Assembly: GCF_018614205.1 (NCBI RefSeq)
Contig: NZ_JAGGOS010000210.1
Span: 1-38,493 of the forward strand
Source: Streptomyces sp. ISL-36
GTDB taxonomy: Bacteria > Actinomycetota > Actinomycetes > Streptomycetales > Streptomycetaceae
DNA: 38,493 nucleotides
Direction: 5' to 3'
Shown: in pieces, positions 15,579-23,089 of the stretch
Layout of the letters: each line of letters opens with the position of its first letter
Position numbering within the stretch: position 1 is the stretch's first letter
Translations under genes and position numbers: made by a program
Notes under the pieces: generated by a model
What the model was told of the DNA's origin: nothing
The model's database searches: none
What the model saw: only the letters and a program-made list of their open reading frames with translations

Positions 15579-17024
15579 TCAGTCCGTGCCGAACTCCATC
15601 GCCGCGCGATCCAGCATCTCTTCGTCGCCGGAGACCTCGCCACGGGAGGCGATGGCCTCGGCGCCACCCTCCGGCATGGAGCCGATCAGCCCGGTCGCGG
15701 CCGCCTGGGCGGCGCCGATGGCGGGATTGGCGGTGCCGATCAGGCCGAGCCCGGCGTACTGCTCCAGCTTGGCGCGCGAGTCGGCGATGTCGAGGTTGCG
15801 CATGGTGAGCTGGCCGATCCGGTCCACCGGGCCGAACGCCGAGTCCTCGGTGCGCTCCATGGAGAGCTTGTCCGGGTGGTAGCTGAACGCCGGGCCCGTG
15901 GTGTCGAGGATCGAATAGTCCTCACCACGCCGCAGCCGTAGCGTCACCTCGCCGGTGATGGCCGCGCCGACCCAACGCTGCAGCGACTCGCGCACCATCA
16001 GCGCCTGCGGGTCCAGCCAGCGGCCCTCGTACATCAGCCGGCCGAGGCGCCGTCCCTCGCTGTGGTAGTGGGCGAGGGTGTCCTCGTTGTGGATCGCGTT
16101 GACCAGGCGCTCGTACGCCGCGTGCAGCAGCGCCATGCCGGGCGCCTCGTAGATGCCGCGGCTCTTGGCCTCGATGATCCGGTTCTCGATCTGGTCCGAC
16201 ATGCCCATGCCGTGGCGACCGCCGATGGAGTTCGCCTCCATCACCAGGTCGACGGGGGAGGTGAACTCCTTGCCGTTGATCGTCACCGGACGACCCTGGT
16301 CGAAGCCGATCGTCACGTCCTCGGTGGCGATCTCGACCGAGGGGTCCCAGAACCGGACGCCCATGATCGGCTCCACGGTCTCCACGCCGGTGTCCAGGTG
16401 CTCCAGGGTCTTGGCCTCGTGGGTGGCGCCCCAGATGTTGGCGTCGGTGGAGTACGCCTTCTCGGTGCTGTCGCGGTACGGCAGGTCGTGGGCGAGCAGC
16501 CACTCCGACATCTCCTTGCGGCCGCCGAGCTCGGTCACGAAGTCCGCGTCCAGCCAGGGCTTGTAGATCCGCAGGTGAGGGTTGGCGAGCAGGCCGTACC
16601 GGTAGAACCGCTCGATGTCGTTGCCCTTGAAGGTCGAGCCGTCACCCCAGATCTGTACGTCGTCCTCGAGCATCGCCCTGACCAGCAGGGTGCCCGTGAC
16701 GGCGCGGCCCAGGGGAGTGGTGTTGAAGTAGGCGCGCCCGCCCGAGCGGATGTGGAACGCCCCGCAGGTGAGCGCGGCCAGGCCCTCCTCGACCAGCGCC
16801 GCGCGGCAGTCGACCAGGCGCGCGATCTCGGCACCGTAGGTCTTCGCCCGGCCCGGCACCGAGGCGATGTCGGGCTCGTCGTACTGGCCGATGTCGGCGG
16901 TGTAGGTGCACGGGACGGCACCCTTGTCGCGCATCCACGCGACCGCGACCGAGGTGTCGAGCCCGCCCGAGAAGGCGATGCCGACGCGCTCGCCGGCGGG
17001 AAGGGAGGTGAGGACCTTAGACAT
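15579..17024 (-). CDS. argG: Argininosuccinate synthase
   Basis: ArgG joins citrulline and aspartate using ATP to give argininosuccinate, the penultimate step of arginine synthesis, in the cytoplasm. The 481-residue protein matches the long, E. coli-like ArgG type. The N-type ATP pyrophosphatase P-loop is AFSGGLDTSVAV (about 17-28). Other strong family segments are CTYTADIGQYDEPDI, IWGDGSTFKGNDIERFYRYG, DSTEKAYSTDANIWGATHEAKTLEHL and GRHGMGMSDQIENRIIE. Upstream ATGs at 17042 and 17039 would add six or five residues (MMHTLP); 17024 matches the usual MSKVLTSLPAGERVGIAFSG start. No other arginine gene is nearby. TGCAT-rich sequence over the start region suggests ArgR control. Confidence 0.97.
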   Translation of the reverse strand: MSKVLTSLPAGERVGIAFSGGLDTSVAVAWMRDKGAVPCTYTADIGQYDEPDIASVPGRAKTYGAEIARLVDCRAALVEEGLAALTCGAFHIRSGGRAYFNTTPLGRAVTGTLLVRAMLEDDVQIWGDGSTFKGNDIERFYRYGLLANPHLRIYKPWLDADFVTELGGRKEMSEWLLAHDLPYRDSTEKAYSTDANIWGATHEAKTLEHLDTGVETVEPIMGVRFWDPSVEIATEDVTIGFDQGRPVTINGKEFTSPVDLVMEANSIGGRHGMGMSDQIENRIIEAKSRGIYEAPGMALLHAAYERLVNAIHNEDTLAHYHSEGRRLGRLMYEGRWLDPQALMVRESLQRWVGAAITGEVTLRLRRGEDYSILDTTGPAFSYHPDKLSMERTEDSAFGPVDRIGQLTMRNLDIADSRAKLEQYAGLGLIGTANPAIGAAQAAATGLIGSMPEGGAEAIASRGEVSGDEEMLDRAAMEFGTD

Positions 17025-17032
17025 AGGAAGAG

Positions 17033-17060
17033 TATGCATCATCTCGCATGGTCATGCAAA
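17033..17060. promoter_or_regulatory. Possible ARG boxes of argG
   Basis: The stretch contains TATGCATCATCTCGCATG followed by GTCATGCAAA. TGCAT half-sites spaced like this resemble actinobacterial ArgR boxes, and it overlaps or directly precedes the argG start. Match to the consensus was judged by eye. Confidence 0.4.
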
Positions 17061-17198
17061 GCGTGGATTCGGCTCGGATCCCGCCGGTAGGGAATGAGGG
17101 CCGGTGGAGGCGGGACGCGCGTCCCGCCCCGGGGCCATGTCTGGATGTGACAGAGAACCGTCATTGCGGCCACGAGGAGCCGCCGTGAGGATGTGTGC

Positions 17199-18191
17199 AT
17201 GCCCCTTCCCCACCGTGTCGTCATCGCGGTCTTCCCCGATGTCGATCTTCTCGACGTCACCGGCCCCGCCGAGGTCTTCGCGCTGGCCAACCGGGAGACC
17301 GCCGGCCGCGCCGGCTACCAGGTCCGGCTGGCCGGGCCGGCCGCCGGCGCGGTGCGGACGTCGGCGGGGGTACGGCTGCTGGCCGATCTCGCCTTCGACG
17401 AGGTCGGCGGCCAGGTGGACACCCTGCTGGTGCCCGGCGCGGTCGACATGACCGAGGAGGGCCCCGTCGCCCGCATCGACCCCGAAGTCGTGGCATGGGT
17501 GCGGGCGACCGCCGACCACGCCCGGCGAGTGGCCTCGGTGTGTGTGGGAGCGCACCTGCTGGCAGCGGCCGGGCTGCTCGACGGGAAGACGGCGACCACC
17601 CACTGGTCGACCGCCGCCCAGCTCGCCGCCGACCACCCGGCGGTCACGGTCGACCCCGACCCGATCTTCGTACGCACCGACCGCGGCCGACTCTGGACGG
17701 GCGCCGGCATCAGCGCCTGCCTGGACCTCGCGCTCGCCCTGGTCGCCGAGGACCAGGGCGAGGACGTCGCCCTGGCGGTGGCCAGGCAGCTGGTGATGTA
17801 CCTCAAGCGGCAGGGCGGCCAGAGCCAGTTCTCCGTGCCGCTCAGCCGGCCCGCCACCTCCCGCCGCGACATCGACGAGCTGCGGCTCTGGATCGCCGAC
17901 CACCTCGACGAGGACCTGTCGGCGGAGGTTCTGGCGGCCCGGATGTGCCTGAGCGAGCGGCACTTCGCCCGTGTCTTCACACAGGAGACCGGCGCGAGTC
18001 CCGCCACCTACGTCGAGGCCGCCCGGGTGGAGGTCGCCCGGCGTCTGCTGGAGACCACCGACGGGCCGCTCGATCAGGTGGCGGCCGCGGCCGGGCTCGG
18101 CTCGGTCGAGACCCTGCACCGGGCGTTCAAGCGACAGCTGGCCACCACACCCGCCGCCTACCGCCGCCGCTTCCGTACACAGACCGTCTGA
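17199..18191 (+). CDS. GlxA-family transcriptional regulator (DJ-1/PfpI plus AraC)
   Basis: The 330-residue protein has an N-terminal DJ-1/PfpI-like domain (VVIAVFPDVDLLDVTGPAEVFALAN in overall form, and ASVCVGAHLLAAAGLLDGK with the nucleophile-elbow Cys). The C-terminal AraC DNA-binding domain (about 225-325) contains LSERHFARVFTQETGASPATYV and the second helix-turn-helix near LGSVETLHRAFKRQL. ATG 17199 is chosen since GTGAGG lies 8 bases before it; a GTG at 17193 has too little spacing. The cysteine hydrolase 103 bp downstream in the same direction is its likely target, a common pairing. Confidence 0.9.
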   Translation: MPLPHRVVIAVFPDVDLLDVTGPAEVFALANRETAGRAGYQVRLAGPAAGAVRTSAGVRLLADLAFDEVGGQVDTLLVPGAVDMTEEGPVARIDPEVVAWVRATADHARRVASVCVGAHLLAAAGLLDGKTATTHWSTAAQLAADHPAVTVDPDPIFVRTDRGRLWTGAGISACLDLALALVAEDQGEDVALAVARQLVMYLKRQGGQSQFSVPLSRPATSRRDIDELRLWIADHLDEDLSAEVLAARMCLSERHFARVFTQETGASPATYVEAARVEVARRLLETTDGPLDQVAAAAGLGSVETLHRAFKRQLATTPAAYRRRFRTQTV

Positions 18192-18294
18192 CCCCCTCCC
18201 ACCACCCCATCCTCCACCCCATCCATCGCTCGATCCCCTGAGCGGGCACGGCGGAGAGCTTCGCCATGCCTCGTTCCTCCATGAAAGGCGCCCC

Positions 18295-18960
18295 ATGAAC
18301 ACGAACCGGCCGACGATGAACCCGACCCAGCCGTCCATGCACACGACCCGGCCCTCCATGACCCTGCGCGATGTGATCGGCCTGGACAACCAGCCGCCCC
18401 GGCTGAGCGAGTCCGCCCTCATCATGATCGACTTCCAGAACACCTACCGATCCGGCGTCATGGCCCTGGAAGGCGCCGAGGAGGCCCTCGTCGCCGGCGC
18501 CCGGCTGCTGGAGCGCGCCCGCGCCGCGGGCACCCCGGTCGTCCACATCATCAACGACGGTGGCGTGGACACCCCGTACGACATCCGCACCCCCATCGGC
18601 GCCATCAGCGACGAGGTCGCCCCGGTGGACGGCGAGGCGGTCGTGGTCAAGCAGTTCCCGAACTCCTTCCACGCCACCGACCTGGAGAAGACGCTGACCC
18701 ACCTGGGCGTCGAACCCGGCAGCGGCAAGAACCTCGTGCTGGCCGGCTTCATGACGCACATGTGCGTCAACTACACCGCCCAGGGCGCCTTCAACCTCGG
18801 CTACCGGCCCACCGTGGTCGCCGAGGCCACCGCCACCCGCGCCCTCACCACCCCCGCCGGTACCGTCCTGCCCGCCGCCGGCCTCCAGGCCGCCGCCCTG
18901 ACCGCGATCACCGACCTGTTCGGCATCGTGGTTCCCACCGTCGACTCCCTCCCCGCCTGA
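18295..18960 (+). CDS. Isochorismatase-family cysteine hydrolase
   Basis: This family uses an Asp-Lys-Cys triad to hydrolyse amide or related bonds. The 221-residue protein shows all three: Asp in LIMIDFQNTY, Lys in VVVKQFPNSFHATDLE and Cys in GFMTHMCVNYTAQGA. The first ~21 residues are Met-, Thr- and Pro-rich (MNTNRPTMNPTQPSMHTTRPS) and low in complexity, so ATG 18358 is an alternative start; ATG 18295 has AAAGGCG before it. The substrate is unknown. It follows the GlxA-type regulator and ends before a clear terminator. Confidence 0.9.
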   Translation: MNTNRPTMNPTQPSMHTTRPSMTLRDVIGLDNQPPRLSESALIMIDFQNTYRSGVMALEGAEEALVAGARLLERARAAGTPVVHIINDGGVDTPYDIRTPIGAISDEVAPVDGEAVVVKQFPNSFHATDLEKTLTHLGVEPGSGKNLVLAGFMTHMCVNYTAQGAFNLGYRPTVVAEATATRALTTPAGTVLPAAGLQAAALTAITDLFGIVVPTVDSLPA

Positions 18961-18975
18961 GCATGAGCCGGTGAT

Positions 18976-19002
18976 GCGCGGCAGGATCACACCCTGCCGC
19001 GC
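18976..19002 (+). terminator. Hairpin after the cysteine hydrolase
   Basis: GCGCGGCAGG (18976-18985) pairs with CCTGCCGCGC (18993-19002) around a 7-base loop, 15 bp after the stop codon. Confidence 0.8.
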
Positions 19003-19067
19003 ACCCGGCCTCGGGAGGGCAGGGGGCCTTCGGCCGACCCGCTGCAGCGTCGTTAGGGTTCGGTCCC

Positions 19068-20528
19068 ATGACCGACCGCGTTCTGGAACTCCTGCGCACT
19101 CGCCCCGATCTCGCCGAACTGGCCGCGTTCCCCTTCGGCTTCGATGTGAGCCGGGCCTACCACGTCGAGGCGGTGCACCTGGCGTCCGGTGCCTCGCTGG
19201 AGCCGATCGCCGGCGACGACACCGGAGGCACCTACTTCCTGTGCGGGGGAACGGCCGTCCTGCACGCGTCCTCCGAGGGAGACGCCGTGCTGATCGCCGA
19301 CAGTGTGGGCGAGGCACTCGAGATGCTCGTCCGGCTCCCCGAGTGGTGCGAGAACCTCTCCGCCGACCTGGACGAGCAGGACCTGCTCGCCGCGATCCGT
19401 GCGGCCGACGACGAAGCGCGGGAGGAGTTCGCCCCCGAACTGGACGCGCAGCGAGCGGCGTTGATCAGCGGTCTGGAACTGCCGGACCGGCCGCTGGTCG
19501 AACTCCTCGCTCTGTCGGAGTCGGCCGCCAGGCGCACGGAGCCGGACTACGTCCTGCTCAACTCCCACGACCTCTGCGCCTACCGGTTGGACGAGGCCTT
19601 CCGGCAGCCCCTGCGCGACATCGTCCTCGGCCCGGGACGGGACGTGCTGGAGCGGATGCGCGTCGGCGACCTCGGCGCGCGGGAGGAGGTGGCCGCCGAT
19701 CCGGTGCTGCGGGCGGGGGTGCTGAGGGCAGCGCAGTACGACCGCCGTGACGGCGACCTGCCGCTGCTGCGTCTTCTGCTGCGTCTTCTGCTGGAGTGCG
19801 AGGAGGCCGAGCGGACCGAGTGGTTCGAAGAGCGGCGCCTTGCCGCGGTGCTGGTGGCCGCGCACGGGCAGGACCAGGACGCTCCGCTCCTGCGGTCGGC
19901 CACCGCGGGCCAGGTCACCGAGGGTGCCGGAGCCGTGGAGTGGGCTCGCGCGGAGGAAGTGCGGTGGCACGGGCGGGACAAGGACGCGGAGAGCGAATTC
20001 ACCTGGATAGAGCTGGCCCGCCGACAGGGCCGTGTCGAGCATGCCCGGGTCGCGCTCCTGCGCATGCTGGACGACACGGGCCCGGATGGGGACCGGCTCC
20101 GGAAACTGAGTCGCGCGCTGGAGCGCATCGGCGACCACGCACAGGCGGCCCGCGCCCAGTTCAACCTTCTCGCGCTCCAGGACACGGCAGGGGACCGGGC
20201 CTCGGAGGCGTACGTCCTCGCCCGTCTGGAGCGCCTCAAGGGCGACCTCGCCGCCGCGGGGCGGGCGCTGGAGCGGGCACGGGCGGCGCTCGGCGCGGAG
20301 GATGGCGGCACGCCGGACGGATCGGCCTCCTTGTGGCACCGCAGGGGTCTCGGCCGACTGGTCACGGAGCAGCACCTGGAGCTGACGCTCGCCGCGGCCG
20401 AGGCGGGGGACACGGAACTCGCCCGTGACGCCATGGCGCACGGCAGGCGTCTGCTGGACGCGGTCGACAAGGGGTCGGCCGAGGCGCTCAAGGGTCTGTC
20501 CACCCGGGCGAAAAGGGCGGTGACCTGA
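19068..20528 (+). CDS. Conserved protein of unknown function with helical repeats
   Basis: I do not recognise a named family. The 486-residue product has an N-terminal ~110-residue alpha/beta part (FGFDVSRAYHVEAVHLASG, GGTYFLCGGTAVLHASSEGDAVLIADSVGEALEMLVRLPEW). A long helical region follows; its second half (IELARRQGRVEHARVALLRML, LERIGDHAQAARAQFNLLAL, LARLERLKGDLAAAGRALERAR) has the rhythm of TPR-like helical pairs. It is cytoplasmic, with no signal or membrane segment. A small internal duplication gives LLRLLLRLLL near residue 230. The stop codon lies in a 15-bp tandem repeat. It is monocistronic and convergent with the Mrr-like gene. Confidence 0.75.
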   Translation: MTDRVLELLRTRPDLAELAAFPFGFDVSRAYHVEAVHLASGASLEPIAGDDTGGTYFLCGGTAVLHASSEGDAVLIADSVGEALEMLVRLPEWCENLSADLDEQDLLAAIRAADDEAREEFAPELDAQRAALISGLELPDRPLVELLALSESAARRTEPDYVLLNSHDLCAYRLDEAFRQPLRDIVLGPGRDVLERMRVGDLGAREEVAADPVLRAGVLRAAQYDRRDGDLPLLRLLLRLLLECEEAERTEWFEERRLAAVLVAAHGQDQDAPLLRSATAGQVTEGAGAVEWARAEEVRWHGRDKDAESEFTWIELARRQGRVEHARVALLRMLDDTGPDGDRLRKLSRALERIGDHAQAARAQFNLLALQDTAGDRASEAYVLARLERLKGDLAAAGRALERARAALGAEDGGTPDGSASLWHRRGLGRLVTEQHLELTLAAAEAGDTELARDAMAHGRRLLDAVDKGSAEALKGLSTRAKRAVT

Positions 20529-20557
20529 AGAGCGGTGACCTGAAGGGCGGTGACCGA
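20513..20557. repeat. Three tandem 15-bp units across a stop codon
   Basis: AAGGGCGGTGACCTG (20513-20527), AAGAGCGGTGACCTG (20528-20542) and AAGGGCGGTGACCGA (20543-20557). The TGA at 20526-20528 of the upstream gene lies in the first junction; this looks like slippage. Confidence 0.85.
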
Positions 20558-20648
20558 GCTTCACCTGCCCGGCGCCTGAGACCGGATACGCAGCCCGGCC
20601 CGGAACCTCGTCAACGACCACGCCGGCTGAACACCACCCCTCCACGCT

Positions 20649-21338
20649 CTAATCGGCGGCATCCCACGGGGGAGGGCCGGTCCCGTCGGTCCAGGCGGCG
20701 AGATCGTCGTGGTCGAAGCAGTGGATGCCGCACTGCTCCGCGTACTCGGCCGCCGGCTGGGTGAACTCGCCCGTGGTGACGACGGCCGCGACGGACGCCT
20801 CGTGCACCGCGTAGCACGTACCGCCGAACCTCTGCACCTCCTGCGAACCGACCCTGTTGACCGGGCCGTAGCGTTTGCACTGTATGACGACACGCCTTCC
20901 GTCCGGCGCCGTCGCGATCACGTCGGCGCCCAGATCGCCGGCGCCGCCCACCACCTGGACGTCACGGCAGCCGTCACGTTCACACAGGGCCGCGACGGCC
21001 TGCTCGAAGGCGTCGGGATCCATGGCCGCGTAGTCGTCCGCCTCGACACCGGAGGCAGGTACGGCGATGACGGGTACCGGGACCTCGGGCGGCCTCTTCC
21101 GCCCGATCGCTGTGCGTCGGCTGCTCGCGCTCTTCAGCATCGCCGCGGCGACGACCAGAATCGCCACGACGGCCACCGCTGAGGCGGGCTCACGAACCGC
21201 TGCTCGGGCGACCAGCCTCAGGATCAGGCCCGCGGCACACAGCAGGACGGCGACGAGGCCGAAGAACAGCACCGACTGCCGCAAACTGAACGCTTGTCTC
21301 TCTCGCGCGCGTCCTTCGCGCTTGACGGGAGCGGTCAT
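20649..21338 (-). CDS. Membrane-anchored Mrr-like restriction endonuclease
   Basis: Mrr-type nucleases cut foreign or modified DNA. The 229-residue product has two N-terminal transmembrane helices (about 20-42, SVLFFGLVAVLLCAAGLILRL, and about 53-68, SAVAVVAILVVAAAML). A C-terminal Mrr catalytic domain (about 105-220) follows. The PD-(D/E)XK core is visible as DPDAFEQAVAALCERDGC, GAGDLGADVIATAPDG with the acidic residue, and VVIQCKRY with the Gln-x-Lys. A membrane-tethered Mrr domain is found repeatedly in actinobacteria; its role is unproven. ATG 21338 has only a weak ribosome site. It is convergent with the gene at 19068. Confidence 0.85.
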   Translation of the reverse strand: MTAPVKREGRARERQAFSLRQSVLFFGLVAVLLCAAGLILRLVARAAVREPASAVAVVAILVVAAAMLKSASSRRTAIGRKRPPEVPVPVIAVPASGVEADDYAAMDPDAFEQAVAALCERDGCRDVQVVGGAGDLGADVIATAPDGRRVVIQCKRYGPVNRVGSQEVQRFGGTCYAVHEASVAAVVTTGEFTQPAAEYAEQCGIHCFDHDDLAAWTDGTGPPPWDAAD

Positions 21339-21507
21339 ATCCGCCCGCCCCCGCCACCACTGCCACCGGTGGTCACCCCATCAAGATCGCTCATGTCCGC
21401 CGTCTGCCCCGGCTCCGCGACTTCAACAGCCCGACGCCGCCACGTCGTTGCCTCCCCGGCGTCCGGCACGGGACGTCACCGTTGTTCAGCCGGGCAGTCC
21501 CTCGAGC

Positions 21508-21801
21508 TCAGTCGGGCAGTCCCTTGCGAACCGCCCCGCTCTGTGCGGCCGCCGAGTGCAACGCCCGCAGGGCGACCAGGAGCACGCCGATGTCGTCCAG
21601 ATAGACCGGGTCAGGGATCAGGTCGATCGGTGAGACCGTGTAGACCACCGCCGCCCAGAACAGAGCCTTGGACCGCAACGGGACGCCGGCGTCCAGCAGC
21701 AGTTTGCGGGCCCGGAAGACGCGTACGAGCAGAACGGCCGCGCATCCCGCCGCGACGAGCGCGAGTAGCACGGCCACGATGATCCAGAGGGCGCTGTCCA
21801 T
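21508..21801 (-). CDS. YkvA family (DUF1232) small membrane protein
   Basis: The 97-residue product begins with a transmembrane helix (ALWIIVAVLLALVAAGCAAVLLV, about 4-26). It then has the DUF1232 core SKALFWAAVVYTVSPIDLIPDPVYLDDIGVLLVALRAL in overall form, with the hallmark SPIDLIPD. Function of the family is unknown. The last codons lie in a 22-bp-spaced direct repeat of AGYCGGGCAGTCCCT (21488-21502 and 21510-21524), so the C-terminus seems to have been partly duplicated. It is divergent from the AI-2E-type transporter. Confidence 0.85.
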   Translation of the reverse strand: MDSALWIIVAVLLALVAAGCAAVLLVRVFRARKLLLDAGVPLRSKALFWAAVVYTVSPIDLIPDPVYLDDIGVLLVALRALHSAAAQSGAVRKGLPD

Positions 21802-21873
21802 ATCGCTCTCCTACCCCGTCCTCTGCCCCGGCCCGCTCCGGGCGCGCGTCGGCGGTGTCAATAGGGTGACTCC

Positions 21874-23010
21874 ATGTCTGCCACGCCGAGTTCCACGAAA
21901 ACCGCCGCCGCGCTTCGAACAGCAGCACGTGTCTCCGCCGAGTCGCTGCTCGTCCTCGTGATGGCCGCGGTGACCCTGTGGGTCCTGGGCCGCATGTGGT
22001 CGGTCGTCTGGCCGCTCATCGTGGGCCTGTTCCTCACCACCCTGACCTGGCCCCTGACCCGCTTCCTGCGGCAGCGCGGGTGGCGCCCCGCCCTGGCCGC
22101 GGCGGTCGTCACCGTGCTGTTCCTCCTGGTCGTCACGGGCATCGTCGCGCTGATCGCGGTGCCGGTGGCCTCCCAGTCCGGCGAGCTCGCCGACGGCGTT
22201 GTCGAAGGCATCCAGAGGCTGCGCGAGTGGGCTGCCGGGCCGCCGCTGAACACCGGTGACGACCAGATCACCGGTGCACTCGACGCCGCGGTCGCCCGCA
22301 TCCAGGACAGCGTCGGCAGCATGGTCACCACCGTCGTCTCGGGCGTGAGCACCGTGATCAACGGCCTCGTCACCGCCGTCCTGGCCCTCTTCCTGATGTT
22401 CTTCTTCCTCAAGGACGGACCGCGGTTCCTGCCGTGGCTCACCCGCCAGCTCCCCGGCCGGCTCGCCGTCGACGTCCCGATCGTGGCCGCGCGCGGCTGG
22501 GACACCCTGGGCGCTTTCGTGCGGTCCCAGGCGTTCGTCGGCCTGCTCGACGCCGTCTTCATCGGCCTCGGCCTGTGGATTCTGGGTGTGCCGCTGGTGC
22601 TTCCGCTGGCTGTGCTGACCTTCGTCTCCGCGTTCGTGCCGATCGTGGGCGCTCTGTTCGCCGGTCTCGTGGCCGTACTCATCGCGTTGGTCTCGAACGG
22701 CCTGACCGACGCCCTGATCGTTCTGGCGATCATCGTCGTGGTGCAGCAGCTCGAAGGGAATGTGTTCCAGCCCATGATCCAGAGCCGGGGGCTCGGCCTG
22801 CACGCGGCGGTCGTCCTGCTGGCGGTGGCGCTGGGCGGCAGCCTGGCCGGCATCGTGGGCAGCCTGCTCGCCGTACCGGCGGCCGCACTGATCGCGGTGG
22901 TCTGGAACTACCTGCGCGAGCAGCTCAGCGAGCCCCCGCAGGAACCGGAGACCGACGAGCGGGGAGCAGGATCCGGCCCGGCGGCTCGAACGGATGTTAC
23001 GTCAGCGTAA
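21874..23010 (+). CDS. AI-2E family transporter
   Basis: The family (TqsA/YdiK type) comprises membrane exporters or permeases; some members move autoinducer-2, others act in cation or antimicrobial transport. The 378-residue protein has about eight membrane helices, including paired ones at the start (LLVLVMAAVTLWVLGRMW; VWPLIVGLFLTTLTWPLTRFL). It has the characteristic amphipathic stretch before ALFLMFFFLKDGPRFL, and near the end GNVFQPMIQSRGLGLHAAVVLLAV, the family signature. The C-terminus is acidic and cytoplasmic. The actual substrate cannot be deduced. Its stop codon lies within an inverted repeat that may control the lipase gene downstream. Confidence 0.88.
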   Translation: MSATPSSTKTAAALRTAARVSAESLLVLVMAAVTLWVLGRMWSVVWPLIVGLFLTTLTWPLTRFLRQRGWRPALAAAVVTVLFLLVVTGIVALIAVPVASQSGELADGVVEGIQRLREWAAGPPLNTGDDQITGALDAAVARIQDSVGSMVTTVVSGVSTVINGLVTAVLALFLMFFFLKDGPRFLPWLTRQLPGRLAVDVPIVAARGWDTLGAFVRSQAFVGLLDAVFIGLGLWILGVPLVLPLAVLTFVSAFVPIVGALFAGLVAVLIALVSNGLTDALIVLAIIVVVQQLEGNVFQPMIQSRGLGLHAAVVLLAVALGGSLAGIVGSLLAVPAAALIAVVWNYLREQLSEPPQEPETDERGAGSGPAARTDVTSA

Positions 23011-23052
23011 CTTACTGGTGGGTTACTTGCGGTAGGTGAACACTGCTAGTTT
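22996..23052 (+). promoter_or_regulatory. Possible operator and promoter of the lipase gene
   Basis: GTTACGTCAGCGTAAC (22996-23011) is an inverted repeat with a 4-base spacer. It is followed by TTACTT (23023-23028) and, 18 bases later, TAGTTT (23047-23052), a plausible -35/-10 pair ahead of the TTG at 23090. Judged by eye. Confidence 0.4.
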
Positions 23053-23089
23053 GCGGCTCAACTGCATGGAGCAGAGCGAGGAGTGAGCC

